A stretch of DNA of 64,000 nucleotides, from NCBI GenBank assembly GCA_021464245.1, contig JADCRB010000003.1:314705-378704 (forward strand), in the 5' to 3' direction. The DNA comes from Carallia brachiata. Taxonomy: Eukaryota > Streptophyta > Magnoliopsida > Malpighiales > Rhizophoraceae. Each line of letters opens with the position of its first letter. Position 1 is the stretch's first letter. The position numbers and the translations under genes were made by a program. This document shows positions 11,030 to 23,676 of this stretch, piece by piece. The notes beneath the pieces were generated by a model. The model worked only from the letters and a program-made list of their open reading frames with translations, did not search any database and had not been told where the DNA came from.

Positions 11030-12300
11030 AATGAGTAATTGATCTTAATTAGTAATTTATTAGTTGTATAAAATTATTTATTACATGAATAAAATAACTA
11101 AATTACTTTATTTTTTATAAATAAGTGATTTTCTTTACTTTTAATAAGTTATTTAATAAAAAAAGAAATTACTAGTGAACTATTTTTAAAATTGGTTGAC
11201 AGTTTTTTAAGGCAGAATTATATAATAAGTTTTCTTACACTTTGAAACTTAAAATTTTTTAAAATGGATTTTAAACTGTTAACTCTTTTTGTTTAATGTT
11301 GAAATTATTAGCGATTAGCGTATTAATAATTAGAGAAAAGATGGATCATAGATCTAAAATCATCGCAAGAAATACACGACATCTTAAAAGACAAGCCGCT
11401 ATAACTTCTATGCTAAAATGACTTTTTTTTTTTTTTATGTGATTGGATAGTGAGAATTTGAGTAGAAAATGAATAGAACAGAAAATAGTACAGTAATAAT
11501 GATAGTATGATTGAAAAAAGTAATAATTAAAAAATTGTGAGAAAGAAAATAAATAATAATTTATAAAAAAAAAATAAAAAATAATTATTTAGATTGATAG
11601 AAAATAAATAAAAAAAATAAGTAAAATATTTTTTTTTTCTATCCCTTAAAAAATACCAAAACATAGCCTTTAAGACCATCGAGCCCAAGGACCCGGTAAT
11701 CACTCTGGCCGGCAGGTCTGACTTTGGAAACTATGTTTTGAACAAATTACAATTGTTTTTTTTCTCCCCAACTTCGCAACTCCCAAGAAATAGAAATTTG
11801 TGACAAAAAAGAAAAATAAAAAATTTCCTAGTCTGTCACGACCAGATATGAACCGTTCTTTCTGGCACTAATCTTGCAAGGTTGCACGATTGAGAACAGT
11901 TGACTGCATCTAAAATATTTGGCCATCACAGCAAAAATGATGGACAACTTACCAAAATGATTCCCCGAGTTTCTCAACATGGTATGGTATTTTTGACTTT
12001 CAAAAGTCAATCAATTTCCTTTTGAACTCTCATTTATGACGGATAGCGTGTTAGATATGACAATCTATGTTGCAAATCAACCTGCATAAGTTCAATTTGG
12101 CAATGATATCTGAAGGCTTGACCATTTTCCAATTCGGTATTTTTTGATAGATTGCCATATATTTCTGGCAGAAGTACATGTATAAACCGAAATATGGTAT
12201 CATCAAGGACACTGAAACGCTAGTCTCCTGAACCCCACTCTCTCTCTCTCTATCTCTCTCTGTATGTCCCTCTTACTGAATTGTTGGCATTGAAGACGAA
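11030..12300. other. Intergenic DNA with dispersed repeats
   Basis: It contains a relative of the 6.5-kb repeat (about 11285-11400) and a relative of the 8.4-kb GATTGATAGAAA repeat (about 11450-11640). From about 12180 a pyrimidine-rich (CT)n leader-like stretch (12238-12262) precedes the gene starting at 12301. Confidence 0.5.
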
Positions 12301-13687
12301 ATGAGCCTTGGAGGAGCAATATGGGACACCAAGGTTGTACTATTGACTTTTCGTGTCAGACGTGGGAGGGGTTTACTTTTGTGTCCCCGTGTCTGTTGCT
12401 TTTATTAAATAATTTTTTATAGTCTTTCGCTTCTCAGGAGTCTGTCAAGCACCAGCAACAGTGCAATCTTCCTAATTTGCCCGTAGATGAAAAGTCAGTG
12501 GTATGATTTGTTTCTTCTTTCCTGTCTGTTTCTTAAACTTACAAGAAACTTATGTTTGAACTTCTGTTTTGTTATTTACGCTGACGTAATTAATTAAAAA
12601 AGGTAGGATCCTTGACAATAAGATTTTAAAAGGATCATTTCTAGTTTCTAGCCTCACATATTGACATTAATTGCCAATCATGGGACATAATATACTAAAC
12701 GGAAAATTTTGAGATTCCAAAGTTTGCGCATCGAAGTCTCAAATTAATATTAGTTTAATAATTATTTTTTAATATATACTATTTAAATTTTATGGGAATT
12801 TCTATTTTATCTTTCTTTTTTAAATAAGTGTAACTTACTCATAATTTTACATTATACAATAAATGAAGTCCATTTTGAATAAAAAAATTAAAAATATTAT
12901 TTAAATGGTATTAGATTATGAGTTAATTTTACTCAATAAAAAAATAAGTAAAATTAACAAGTACTTATATTAATGTGGTTCTGAGTCGAGACATTATATT
13001 TCGTGTTTATATATATACATATATATTCAACGTTTTGAGTAGAGATTGATGTAACAGTAAGACATGGATGATAAGAAGAGCCGACAGGGTGATTTAAATT
13101 GATTGGAAAATTTTTGGTTAGAAAATATTTAAAACAATTAAATTCTACGTTAAAACCTGTCTTAGATAGAATAGAACAATGGGAAAAAAATTCATGTAAT
13201 AGATTTAATTCAATTTGACATGAATAAAGATTTCCTATTGATGCTTTGGTTGCTTTATAATTGTTCCGCTGCAACAAAAGGCGTCCTAGCCTAATTGCCT
13301 ACACATCAGAAGTCGTTAACTGAAACTCCAGAATACCATGTTATAGTGAGTGACTGACTGATATTCTGCCGCTAATGGAACTTCTTGCCCCATCTGTGTG
13401 TGTCTCATCAGAGCTCAAAATTTGGCCCAAAGCCCCAGAAGAAAAGCCCCAGTACTAATTGGGCAGCCGGAGGACTGGGGACGCGAGCTTTGTTCCTGAA
13501 TTCTAGTCAGCCATCGAGTGGGACTGGAGTTTTTCTTCCAATGTGGGCAGGCAACAAAGCGCAATATGTGAATTCTGATCAGCCATCGAGTGGGACTGGA
13601 GTTTTTCTTCCAATGTGGGCAGGCAACCTAGTACAATATGACAACAAGACAGGTATCACAGCTCTGCCGACAAATCATACATTATGA
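12301..13687 (+). CDS. Small three-exon gene of unknown function (123 aa)
   Basis: I assembled exons 12301-12333, 12438-12500 and 13412-13687. All boundaries are GT-AG and all introns are phase 0, giving one uninterrupted frame of 124 codons. It begins MSLGGAIWDTK just after a CT-rich leader. The last exon carries two in-frame copies of a 24-residue unit containing SSGTGVFLPMWAG, preceded by a basic PKPQKKSPS stretch. A 46-bp tandem duplication at the 3' end creates the present stop codon. No domain is recognised. The clean splice phases favour a real gene or a recently truncated one, but a gene fragment is possible. The second intron (911 bp) is AT-rich and featureless. Confidence 0.5.
13500..13640 (+). 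repeat. 72-bp coding tandem duplication
   Basis: TCAGCCATCGAGTGGGACTG begins at 13507 and again at 13579, a period of 72 bp (24 codons). The two copies are nearly identical over the first 50 bp, so the duplication is recent and keeps the frame. Confidence 0.9.
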
Positions 13688-13728
13688 CAATAAGACAGGT
13701 ATCACAGCTCTGCCGACAAATCATACAT
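13637..13728 (+). repeat. 46-bp tandem duplication causing a stop
   Basis: TATGACAACAAGACAGGTAT (13637) and TATGACAATAAGACAGGTAT (13683) start two 46-bp units differing by one base. The period is not a multiple of three, and the junction makes the in-frame TGA at 13685-13687. Confidence 0.9.
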
Positions 13729-13739
13729 GTGTAGTACTG

Positions 13740-15260
13740 AACTGTAATGTAAAAAAAAATGCAAGAACTTACATGATGTTAAACAGATTTGATTACAGCT
13801 CTCCATAGGATCATAGTATCTAACAAATATAAGGCTGCGTAACATTTCTCAAACCCTACTAATGTCTGAGTCTCGTGAATTGGGACGCCTTTATTTTGTA
13901 TAATCATATTTTTTGCATCGTTGTAACTTGTAATTATTTGCCATTTTTTTGGACGCAGCTGGCTGTCTTGTTCTCCTGCCTGCACACGTTCTTCAAGCTC
14001 TCAACCTTAATGTGCGGGAATCGGACTTGCATATGCCTCGGCGAGAAGGTTATGCTTCTTAAGTTTTCTCATGATCACCCTCTGCTCATAGACTAAAGAC
14101 TACTTAGTTTTGAGCAATTATTGTCACATGCAGGTCCCAAGAATCACTCAATAGGTCGAAATTGCAATTGGGTCAGTAATAGAAATGGCAAGGATCCATC
14201 AGGGCAATCCTATACGCTACCCCAGCAAGAGAATTGTTCACCGGAGTTATTGCTTCCCGAAGAATGGACTTACTAATTCACAGATAGGTCGCCATAAATT
14301 TTAGAAAAGTACACAGAAAACCACAAATCTATGCAAAATCTGCAGTCACAGTCACCAAAATAAAATTCCTCCCAGATCAACGGAGGTCAAACTTTAGATA
14401 GTTTTTGAACTCCTACTAAGTTGACAGTCACATAGTTCGACAAGATCTAATAAATTCCCATTGGCACAACCTCGTCAATGTTGAATGCAAATAAAGCTGC
14501 CTGCAATATTGGTGAACTTTCTGAATGTTTTAAAATATTGTTTGAGCAGACGGATCCCAGTTTTTGTCCCTAAAATTGATGTACCTTGCCAGTTTCCGCC
14601 ACTTCAAAAGCTATAACGTTTACAATATAGTTCATTAGCACCATATAAACCTAAGTAAAGGCAATTTCCAAAGCATAACCCGGCAAGTAAATGGAAACAG
14701 AAATAATGGACATGACAGGCGTGCTCAGCGACCCAGATGGCCAATGTGGGTGAGCAACAATCTTGCTCTTCGGCATCGTTGGGCGGTGTCGGAACCTGAC
14801 AGAACTAGTCTGTTGGACATGGAAAACCGCCGGCCACGTAAAGACCAGGAGACCAGAAAAAAAACAGTTATTTTTCGAAATGTAATTGTCATCAATTGTG
14901 ATATATTTATTGGTAATTATTAGTTTTTATATTAAATATTGGTCTGCTCGGTTGAATTCGGCATAGAAGTAGGACTATGTTGTTTTCGACGTGCTACGCA
15001 CGTGATGCACATGAAAGACTGGTTGCAAGCGAGGCTAGTTATAGGTTTGTAGCGGCCCTCCGACCTCTGGAAAAGTTTGAGATGCTACAAAAGAAGTTCC
15101 GTGAAAAACGATTTACAAGGATCAGTCGGTTACAATTGGCCACACCGGGTCAAATCTTCGGAGGCAAGAGATCTCTTGAGTGGGACCAATGACTTGAGTG
15201 TGATTCGCCCCTTTGTTTCCGTAACGCAACACGCCTGATTGGTTATATAAATTTTTTTTC

Positions 15261-15293
<33 letters not shown>

Positions 15294-16076
15294 AGAAAAC
15301 CGGATAGAAACCCATAATTTCAAGAAAATTGTGCTAGATATACAACATAAGTAAGCTTAGATGCTACACAAAGGTTAACGAATTTAGAGGTACGATTATG
15401 TTAAAATTCTATAAGATTAAAAGTACATTTAGAACTTTATAATATAAATAAAATTTTATACTGAAATAACACTTTTCTTATTTGATTGGTTAGGTCATTA
15501 ATGTGAAATCTTAAAAAAGGCGTTGGAAAAAAACTTTTTGAGAATTGACATATGCATTTTAATCAAAAAGTTATGCTTCAAATCAAAGACTCTTATGAGT
15601 CTGTCTAATGGGGGGATGCCATTTTTCTTCTGATGCCATAATGACAATCAAGAAAGGCACAATAATTTATTGGGAAAAAAAAATGATAAAGTAAAGCTCC
15701 GCCTTCAAGTTTCGTAGTAAAAAAGAACTTGACATAATTGCCCTTAAAGACCGTTGTGAAATTTATTATTATTGTTATTATTATTATTTACTTAGCACGA
15801 ATTCTTAAATTTATCAGAAAATGGGCAGGACAAACACCATACTGACGATGAAGAGTTAGGGGAATATATTTCTCAAAAAAATAAAAAAAGGGTTAGGGCA
15901 TATGGTTTGGAAGACTACAAAGAGGGGAACGTGTTATTTTGCAACTAGCATAGAACGCATATATAAATCCTAAAATCCTTTGATGAAATAAGCTCATTAA
16001 TAATTTGTATAACAAACTCATCTATTTGTATAACAAACTCAATACAGGATGGTACATCAAAATTCAATATTAGATT
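13740..16076. other. Intergenic DNA without recognised genes
   Basis: Short frames at 13875-14096 and 14977-15192 have no recognisable domain. An A29-30 run lies at about 15263-15292. The piece around 14700-15230 is more GC-rich than its flanks and may be an unrecognised insertion ending in that A run, but I found no target duplication. Confidence 0.4.
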
Positions 16077-16088
16077 TGTTCTTTAGTT

Positions 16089-16961
16089 TTTTTTTTTTTT
16101 TTAAACAGCACCAAAGATAAGTTCATTACTTAGAGGAAGGACTAAAAAACAACTCTATATACCAGAGGCCCAAAGCACACAAGAAGCTTAGAAGCCCCCA
16201 AAAGGGAAGGTACAGAAACCGGAACAACAACATCAAACCAAGTCCAATCAGATTGGCCCAAAGGCTAAGTGACGCCATGCCCACAAATAGCTCCACAACT
16301 GCCCTGGCACACAGGGACACTTGCACCGGCAGATGCTAGTGTGAGCTTTTGGCAGCCATTGCCAAATAGCTATAAAGGACAAACCAACACCTAAATCTGA
16401 GGGGATATGACCAGAACCACCTGAATTGAGGCCACGAACCTGACCACTACTACCCTCACAGTCTGAAACCTCGCCCTCAAAGACCATCAGAACGCCAGCG
16501 CTGTCGGACTGCCAAAGGAAACCCCCACACGAACTATATACAACCCCACCTACCACCCAAAAAGATCATCCTCCCCTATCACCCTGTCGGCCACAGACGC
16601 GGTCCGAGGAGGCAGGGGAGCGACCATCAGTAAACGAAAAACCAACTCAAAGAAGGACCAATTGGAAACAGCGCTCAAGGAAATCGAAGCGGCACCCACC
16701 AAAATATCAATGGACCCCTAAAGCGGACGATCAGAGGAGAGACCTGAGAGAACAGAGACCACCTAACGAAACCCCCACCAAAGCCGACGACAAAGTGGCC
16801 AGAAGCGGCAACTATACCACGTAAGCTCACCAAGGACCACAAAGCTCACCAATGGAGCACTAAATTGGACGAACGTCGGACAGACGACAGCAAAACCCCC
16901 AAACAGCTGGCAACACACGATAACTTCCCTCGGCGCATGATAGCTTCCTACGAAGTCATGC
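16089..16961 (-). mobile_element. Poly(A) retroposon, 5'-truncated LINE or similar
   Basis: The perfect 12-mer TGTTCTTTAGTT lies on both sides (16077-16088 and 16962-16973). The left end is a poly-T run, so on the minus strand the element ends in poly(A): target-primed reverse transcription. The body (about 855 bp) is clearly more GC-rich than its surroundings. The minus strand has overlapping frames of 102 and 66 codons but no recognisable reverse transcriptase or other domain. It may be the 3' UTR of a LINE, a long SINE, or a processed copy of an unknown transcript. The intact target duplication suggests a fairly young insertion. Confidence 0.8.
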
Positions 16962-16973
16962 TGTTCTTTAGTT

Positions 16974-18800
16974 ATTTGTCCATATTAACTGAACGAGTTG
17001 ACATGTCATAATGTAACAGATTTAATCACGCAGAGATACATCATAATTAACTAAACATTTTTCCATAAATAGGTATATATTTTATTTATTAATAACTTTT
17101 AAAAAAAAATTTGATAGTTTCATTTAAGTAAATTTAGAGTAGTCATAAAATTATATTAATCGTTAAATAATTAAATTTATAAAAAAAAATGATAAATTAT
17201 CCAAATCATTAGATAAAATTATATAACTGTTTGTTATTGTCTAAATGAAACCACTTAATTTTACACTGATTTTATATTTAATACATCTACATGTATAGCA
17301 ATAAAACCGAACGTCTTAATTGAGCTTAAATGCAAAATACATTTGGTAAAGTCTAGTGTTACTAGCAATTAGTTGTCCAAGCAGTACTTTTTAACATCAA
17401 TTGTGCACATAGTTGAGCTAAAATAGTAAAAAGTGTGTGTTTCTCGTTAAAGAAATTGAGTTTAAATCTCAATTTCCTCTTTCACTTGTTTTATTTTTAG
17501 TTATGAGTTACAATTTTTATTACAAATAAAAAAGAACTATCTAACATGAGTAAGATTATACCAAACGAAAAACAAAAGCTACACTATATGGTGATGAATG
17601 CTTCTCTTGTGTTTGATATTTTCGTAAAGCCAAACCTATAATTATATGGAGATATCAATATTTTTAATTCTAAATATTTAAATTTTTTTTACGTTTGAGT
17701 TCTAAAATTTTTTGACATTTTATTTTAGTTCTAAACTTTTTAATTTTCTATCAAATCAGTCACTCTATTTACCAAAAGTGATCAATCTATTAAAAAATAA
17801 TTTTAACTTTACAAAAAATTATTTAAAAAAAATTAAAATATGAATTGAACGTATTTTCTATCAAAAATATGCATGTTACCTATTTAATTCGTATATTTGT
17901 TGATTAAAAAAATATTTAATGTACATATTTTGTTGATAAAAAAATATTTAATTCATGTATTTAACTTTTTTTAAATAATTTTTATTAAGTTAAATTCATT
18001 TATTAATCGATTAACTACTTTTTGTAATTTAAAGAACTGATGTAATATAAAATCAAAAAGTTTAGAATTCAAATGAAATGTAAAAAAAGTTTAGAATTCA
18101 AACGTAAAAAATTTAAAAGTTTAAGATTAAAAATATTGATATTCATAATTATATTTCGTCGTAATTGTTTAAAAGTTATCAGGTGTTGAACTAGGATTAA
18201 TATTCGGAATATTACTTAAAATTTTATATAATATTGGTCATATTATAGAAGGCAGAACATCATGTTTGTCACTGGGGACGAAAAGCGATTAAGAATGCTA
18301 TTAAGTTATTTTCTTATTAAAAATAAAAAGTAGAGTGGTATTCACCGAGAAAAATCATAACTTCACGTCACATAGTGGGTTGCATGCCTTACTGTTCCAC
18401 ACATTGTTCTTAAGTTAAAGTACAGATGTGTTGTTGATATTATGATTTATTAATTAAAAGATTTATGTGTAGTACAAAGTTATAAATTTTAATTTTAATT
18501 TAGATTTTTGATAAAATTAAATGTATATTTATTTTTTTATAATTATAAAAAAATTAATAATTATTATTAAATTTTGAGAGTATATTATTTTATAAATTTA
18601 ATATCATGCACAATAAAATCTCTCCATGAGTTTGCTTAGTCTATTATACCTAATAAAACAACACAATTTCTCTGGGCGGATCTGTGGGATATGTACCATG
18701 TTTTTCTGTGAAGTATAAACCTTGCTTTTTTTTTTTTTTTTTTCCCTGAATAAACAAAAGCTTAGCATTCAGAGTAAAGAGAATAAGATCAGGATTTTTC
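16974..18800. other. AT-rich intergenic DNA
   Basis: Very AT-rich with no coding frame. TTTAGAATTCAAAYGWAA blocks repeat near 18060 and 18090, and their reverse complement occurs near 17700, suggesting a decayed inverted-repeat element between about 17650 and 18150. Confidence 0.45.
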
Positions 18801-20350
18801 AGTCTTGAGAGTAAGAATTCATTTGGAAGAAAAGGACAATTTGGTAACTAATCTTCCTGGCAGTGCCAATGCTAGATTTGGGGTTCCCTCCAGCTGGATC
18901 TGGGTTGACTCTCTGTGTCTATCCATCCATTTTCTTTCTGTTTACTTTTGTTATTCTGAGTTCCCATTACGATTTTCAATGCTTAGATTATAAATGCCAC
19001 CTCTCCTCACTCTATGTTTCCTTTCCCTTTACTGTTTTCTCTCTCTTTCTCTCTCTCTCTCTCTGGTTTCCTCCATTGCAAACCAAGCCTCCTCCTTTCC
19101 AACTGTCCAAGAGGCCCCTCTCTTTTCTCCACAATACCCACCAACCATTTTACTCATCACTGCCTTTTGGCCCTTAAATCACATTTCTTTATCCCCAACT
19201 ATCTGTATGTCTATCTCTGTCTTTCTTTCTCTCTCTATCTGTGCACATTTTCCCTGGAAAGATTAGATTTTTGTCTGGCTTTCTTTGCCACTTCTTTCAT
19301 TCGCTGAACCTTTTTTTGGCCCACCGAGAGGGCTCAACTTGTGCTTCTAAACTACTCCTCTTTTGCAACTCTGCCATTTGGGGGCATCCGGTTTTGGCGG
19401 GTTAGTGATATTTCAGGACTGCATTGGCCTATCTATGCTTATAGACCCTCTGGCTTCCAAAAAGAAAAGTTCTTACTTTGCTTTTGTGTGTGCACAAGGA
19501 AGAAGATCAAGGAGGTTAGCTGAGGCCCTTGGATCACTGCAAAGGTAAATGCTTTTGTTTTTGTTTTTGTTTTTGCTTTTTTTTTTTTTGATTTCTAAGT
19601 GCTTTATATATATATATTTTCTTCTTTTCTCTTCTTTTTCTTACATGAACTTTATACAGTTTGAAGGGTCCAGATTTCTCTTTTATCTGTCTCTTACTTG
19701 GATCATAAGTGATGCTTTTTGAGAAGCTATTCCTTTCCTTGTGGTTTTTGGGATTTGTGATTTGAATGTTTTTTGACTTATGGGTTTCGCTTTGCTTCCT
19801 TCTTAAACTTTGATTTATTTTTTTTTTTCCTTTCTGGGTTTTGGATCAGAGAGTCGTCAATGAAAATTAGTTTTATTTACTTTGTTAGATGCCCTCCAAT
19901 GCTAATGCATTTGAACTTCTTTAAACGCATTTCTTGATTTTCCCTTATATCTCTGTTTATTTATTTCACTTTTCCGGATGATTCCTTTTGTAGACTTAGT
20001 CAAAATCTAATTCATTGTTGTTTGAAATAAATGAATTTCGTCTCCTTTTTCCTCTTTAGTAAGTGTTAAATGAGGATAAGAAGGCCTTTATTCACCTTGG
20101 TTTTGAGCATCATCTTTATCCAGAGTGTTAAATGAAAAAAAGGAAATTGAGAATAAGAAGGCCTTTATTCACATTGGTTTTGAGAATAGGAATTGAGATT
20201 TTGGGAAATTGCAGATACTTTTTTCGCAATTTCGATGTGAATAGAGTTACATGACATATTTATGGTGTGCAGGTGCCTGGTGGGAATACATTCTTTGTTT
20301 CGGTGAATAAAGGGCAGCAAATAATATCTTTGCCTTCTGGGGGATCAGAG
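18801..20350 (+). promoter_or_regulatory. Leader region of the receptor kinase gene, with a leader intron
   Basis: A pyrimidine-rich transcribed-looking stretch (CTCTCT runs at 19035-19064 and 19200-19230) ends at the donor AAG|GTAAATG (19545). The matching acceptor TGTGCAG (20266-20272) precedes the exon holding the start codon at 20351. Long CT-rich leaders with a first intron are common in plant kinase genes. The short frames in this region are treated as upstream ORFs at most. Confidence 0.55.
20062..20184 (+). repeat. Duplication inside the leader intron, offset about 61-78 bp
   Basis: AGTGTTAAATGA followed by ATAAGAAGGCCTTTATTCAC and TTGGTTTTGAG occurs twice. AGTGTTAAATGA starts at 20062 and 20123 (61 bp apart), while ATAAGAAGGCC starts at 20075 and 20153 (78 bp apart). 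The second copy has an extra A-rich insert, which explains the different offsets. Confidence 0.8.
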
Positions 20351-22874
20351 ATGTCGACTGATGGCTTAAGTGCCGAAATGTCGAAGAAGACATCATTTTT
20401 AGGCTTAAAACTATGGGTTTTGATTGGAATCTCTGTAGGAGCATTTATAATTTTAATTCTTTGCGTTTTATCTGTATGGGTCACATTTCAGCGGAAATCT
20501 AGAAAATCAGTGGACAAGCTCTCTCTTTCTCAGATTCCAAATGTGTCCAAGGATATCAAGGTTGACAGGGTTGGGGGTCAGAGTTTCAATGATCACCCCG
20601 AAAGTTTATTCATTAATGTCCATGATAAATCAAGTAGTAAAAATTCCGAGAAGATGCTAGTTCACTTGGGAATGAGTAAATCAAGTGACCCCGATAACAT
20701 CAGCCAATGCAGCTCAATCTATCATCCTGAGAGAGCATGTAGCTCAGTGTCTGGAGAAGAAGGAAGCTCGGGGACCATGAGAAAGCAGTCTTCATTGCCC
20801 TATGCATCACTTGTGACAGCGTCCCCTTTAATCGGTTTGCCAGAAATTTCACAGCTTGGATGGGGTCACTGGTTTACTCTCAGGGATCTTCAGTTTGCAA
20901 CAAACCATTTTGCAGCTGAGAATGTGGTTGGTGAGGGTGGATACGGGGTTGTTTACAGGGGTAGACTAATCAATGGAACTGAAGTAGCTGTTAAGAAGCT
21001 TCTTAACAATATGTAAGGGTACCTCATAGACGCCTTTCTTATGCTGCTATATATCATTTTAATGATTAGTCCTTTATTGACATTTTTAGGGGACAGGCAG
21101 AGAAAGAATTTGGGGCTGAAGTGGAAGCAATTGGTCATGTTCGACATAAGAATCTTGTCCGTCTTCTTGGCTACTGCATTGAAGGCGTTCACAGGTGGGA
21201 TTGATTTGCTGTACATGAATGTGGTTATTTCTCTCTCCTTGTGCTTGCCACACTCATGTTCAGTGGCATGAGGCTTTTATTATTATAATTTTGTTGTGTG
21301 AACTTTTTTCGTAATGTTCAAATCTTTTTCGTCACCCTTGAACTCTGGGTTAAAGTCTCAGGTACATAACTTTTCTAGCCTTTTGTTGTATAGGATGTTG
21401 GTCTATGAATATGTGAATAATGGCAACTTAGAACAATGGCTGCATGGGGCAATGCGTCATTGTGGTACCCTCACTTGGCAGGCTCGCATGAAGGTTCTTC
21501 TGGGTACTGCTAAAGCGTAAGTCCAATTCTCTACTCCATTTATTTCAGTTTAGTAGAATTAGAATACAATGCCTAAAGCAAACACTCTTGATTGCATTTT
21601 GGGCAACCCGCCCAGTTTTAATCTATTCGGCTTACAAAACTCAGTTGAACTCAACAAAGCCTTTAAACCAAAGTAATAGGGTGGCCTTCCCTAAAACAAG
21701 TTCCAAAACACGCACAGTTTTCCGTTTCTTTTGTTTAGCTTCTACGAATTTTAATTTTTCAATCCTTCTGAGAGTTATGCTTGATGATAGAGAAATTGTG
21801 CATGAATTTTGTTTTCTGAAATTGCAAAGAAAGATAAAATCATTGATCTTTCTATAAATTTGATTTCAGGCTCTCTTATTTGCATGAGGCAATAGAACCA
21901 AAGGTTGTTCACCGAGATATAAAGTCAAGCAACATCTTAATTGATGATGACTTTAATGCCAAGGTTTCTGATTTTGGGCTGGCCAAGCTTCTGGGTGCAG
22001 GAGAGAGTCACATCACAACTAGAGTTATGGGTACATTTGGGTACGCTTTGATCTTTTGTTTCTGTCCTCACATTAAGTTATTTTAGATCTATAGGAAATA
22101 TCCTCTCACTGGTGTTGTTGTTTTGCAAATCCAGGTATGTTGCACCAGAATACGCCAATACTGGCTTATTAAATGAGAAAAGTGACATTTACAGTTTTGG
22201 TGTCCTGCTGCTAGAAGCAGTAACTGGAAGGGACCCTGTGGACTATGGCCGGCCTGCTGATGAGGTAGTTATGCCATGATATGGTAACTTCTAGCATTAA
22301 GTTTTCCTTTATACGGATATTTCTTCTTTGTCTCTTGCAGCTTAAGAAATTTGCCATAAAAATTTTTGCTAAGCATGCTGTACGTGAAAAGTAGGTCAAC
22401 CTTGTTGAGTGGCTAAAGATGATGGTGGGAACAAGAAGAGTTGAGGAAGTCGTAGATCCAAACCTTGAGGTTAAACCGACAACGAGTGCACTGAAACGTG
22501 TTCTTTTGGTTGCACTTAGATGTGTTGATACTGATGCAGAGAAAAGACCTAAATTGAGTCAGGTTGTGCGGATGCTTGAAGCTGATGAATACCCATTTCG
22601 CGAGGTATGTTCAATAACCTTTCATGTTTATTCATTTTGACGTATTTTTTGGACCAATCATTTAGCTATGTACTGTCAGTTTTGGCTTCGAGCTTAATTC
22701 TGGTCTGAGTTTAATACAGCATATCTGTTTAACAACTCTGCAAATGTTCAGGATCGGAGAAACAAAAAGAGTCGCACCACGAGCACGGAAATCGAAACAA
22801 TGAAGGAAACACCTGATGTTGGAGACAATGCGGGGGATTCAGAGAGCCATAGGTTAGAAAAAACTCTTGAATAG
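20351..22874 (+). CDS. Receptor-like Ser/Thr protein kinase, short extracellular type (507 aa)
   Basis: Seven coding exons join in frame with GT-AG borders: 20351-21012, 21090-21194, 21394-21516, 21870-22040, 22135-22264, 22395-22604, 22752-22874. A short N terminus is followed by one transmembrane segment (about residues 20-46), a Ser-rich juxtamembrane region, and a complete kinase domain: Gly loop GEGGYG (194-199), VAVKK with Lys215, HRD (311-313), DFG (331-333), and APE-like VAPEY near 356-360. It is an RD-type, presumably active kinase. Layout and kinase sequence fit the plant family of At1g56720/At3g59110/At5g18500-like kinases, which lack a large ectodomain; no ligand is known to me. 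The start is the first ATG after the leader-intron acceptor. A frame open from 20267 has only a GTG and overlaps the acceptor. Confidence 0.92.
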
Positions 22875-23211
22875 GACTGATTAGTATGACTGGAGAGCAA
22901 TTGCTTCTTGCCTGTTAGCTCTAAAACTTTCAATAAGTCATGACTATACGTAGCTAAAATTTTGTATTTCCGGATGCGGGAGCGAGGAAGCGGATGCAAG
23001 ATATCTCATTTGGAGAGCAACATGTTGGCCCTTATTCTGATGCTGCCATATGGAACACGCACATCTCCATGATTGGTTGAATAGTAGTGCCTAATTTCCT
23101 GAAGGGCAGGTAGAGAGATAGAGGGAGAGAGAGAGTCTTCTTATTGTATAGTTGATTTATGAGTTTCAATGTTTGTTCGTTTTTCTATTTGATAATCGTT
23201 TTTTTTATTTT
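22875..23211. other. 3' region of the kinase gene
   Basis: Probable 3' UTR and downstream DNA with a GAGAGA run near 23110. A possible alternative donor (CATAG|GTTAGA) lies just before the stop, so an alternative C terminus spliced to about 22985 cannot be excluded. Confidence 0.4.
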
Positions 23212-23225
23212 TTGATAATATAGCT

Positions 23226-23417
23226 TTTTTTTTTTGTCTAAAACCGTTCAGTATTTAGTCCAATGAGCTGACTAATCTAAACCGACTCGGATAGAACTCC
23301 GAAGGGCGGTAAAAGTCTCCCAGTGAGTATTTAACGCGACTGCATTTTCAAGGATTCGAATTCGAGGCATTTGGTTTAATGATGATGAGTTCCTACCACT
23401 TGCACCAGTACTCACTG
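23226..23417 (-). mobile_element. tRNA-related SINE
   Basis: On the minus strand the element opens with ACTGGTGCAAGTGGTAGGAA (A-box-like), followed by GAATTCGAATCC (B box), and ends ...CGGTTTTAGAC plus poly(A). The flanks TTGATAATATAGCT (23212-23225) and TTGATAATATAACT (23418-23431) form a 14-bp target duplication with one mismatch. Its length (192 bp) is typical for plant SINEs. Confidence 0.8.
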
Positions 23418-23676
23418 TTGATAATATAACTATTTTCATTCTCATGGGATGGATGAACAAATTATTCAGAGTCCATGGATTGCTATTAAAAGTGGACCTG
23501 GGCTTGCTTGAGAAAATTAATCAAAAAAAAAAAAAAAGGGAAAATTGGAGCCGTTGGTGGTGGTGCAACCGTGCAGGGAAGAATAAGAAGTCAATTCTGT
23601 TGGCTTTTTGCATCCATTAGTGCTGCCGAAGAAGTTTATGGACAAATAAATTGCTGAACAAATGTGCCAAACAGTT

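Noticed and set aside
16126..16556. Minus-strand ORFs inside the retroposon as genes
   Set aside because: They overlap in different frames, lack a recognisable domain and lie wholly within the mobile element.
19014..19307. Overlapping ORFs before the receptor kinase
   Set aside because: They are translations of a CT-rich leader (Leu/Ser/Pro/Phe runs), not proteins.
20267..20350. N-terminal extension of the receptor kinase
   Set aside because: The extension has only a GTG start and overlaps the leader-intron acceptor; ATG 20351 is the first in the exon.
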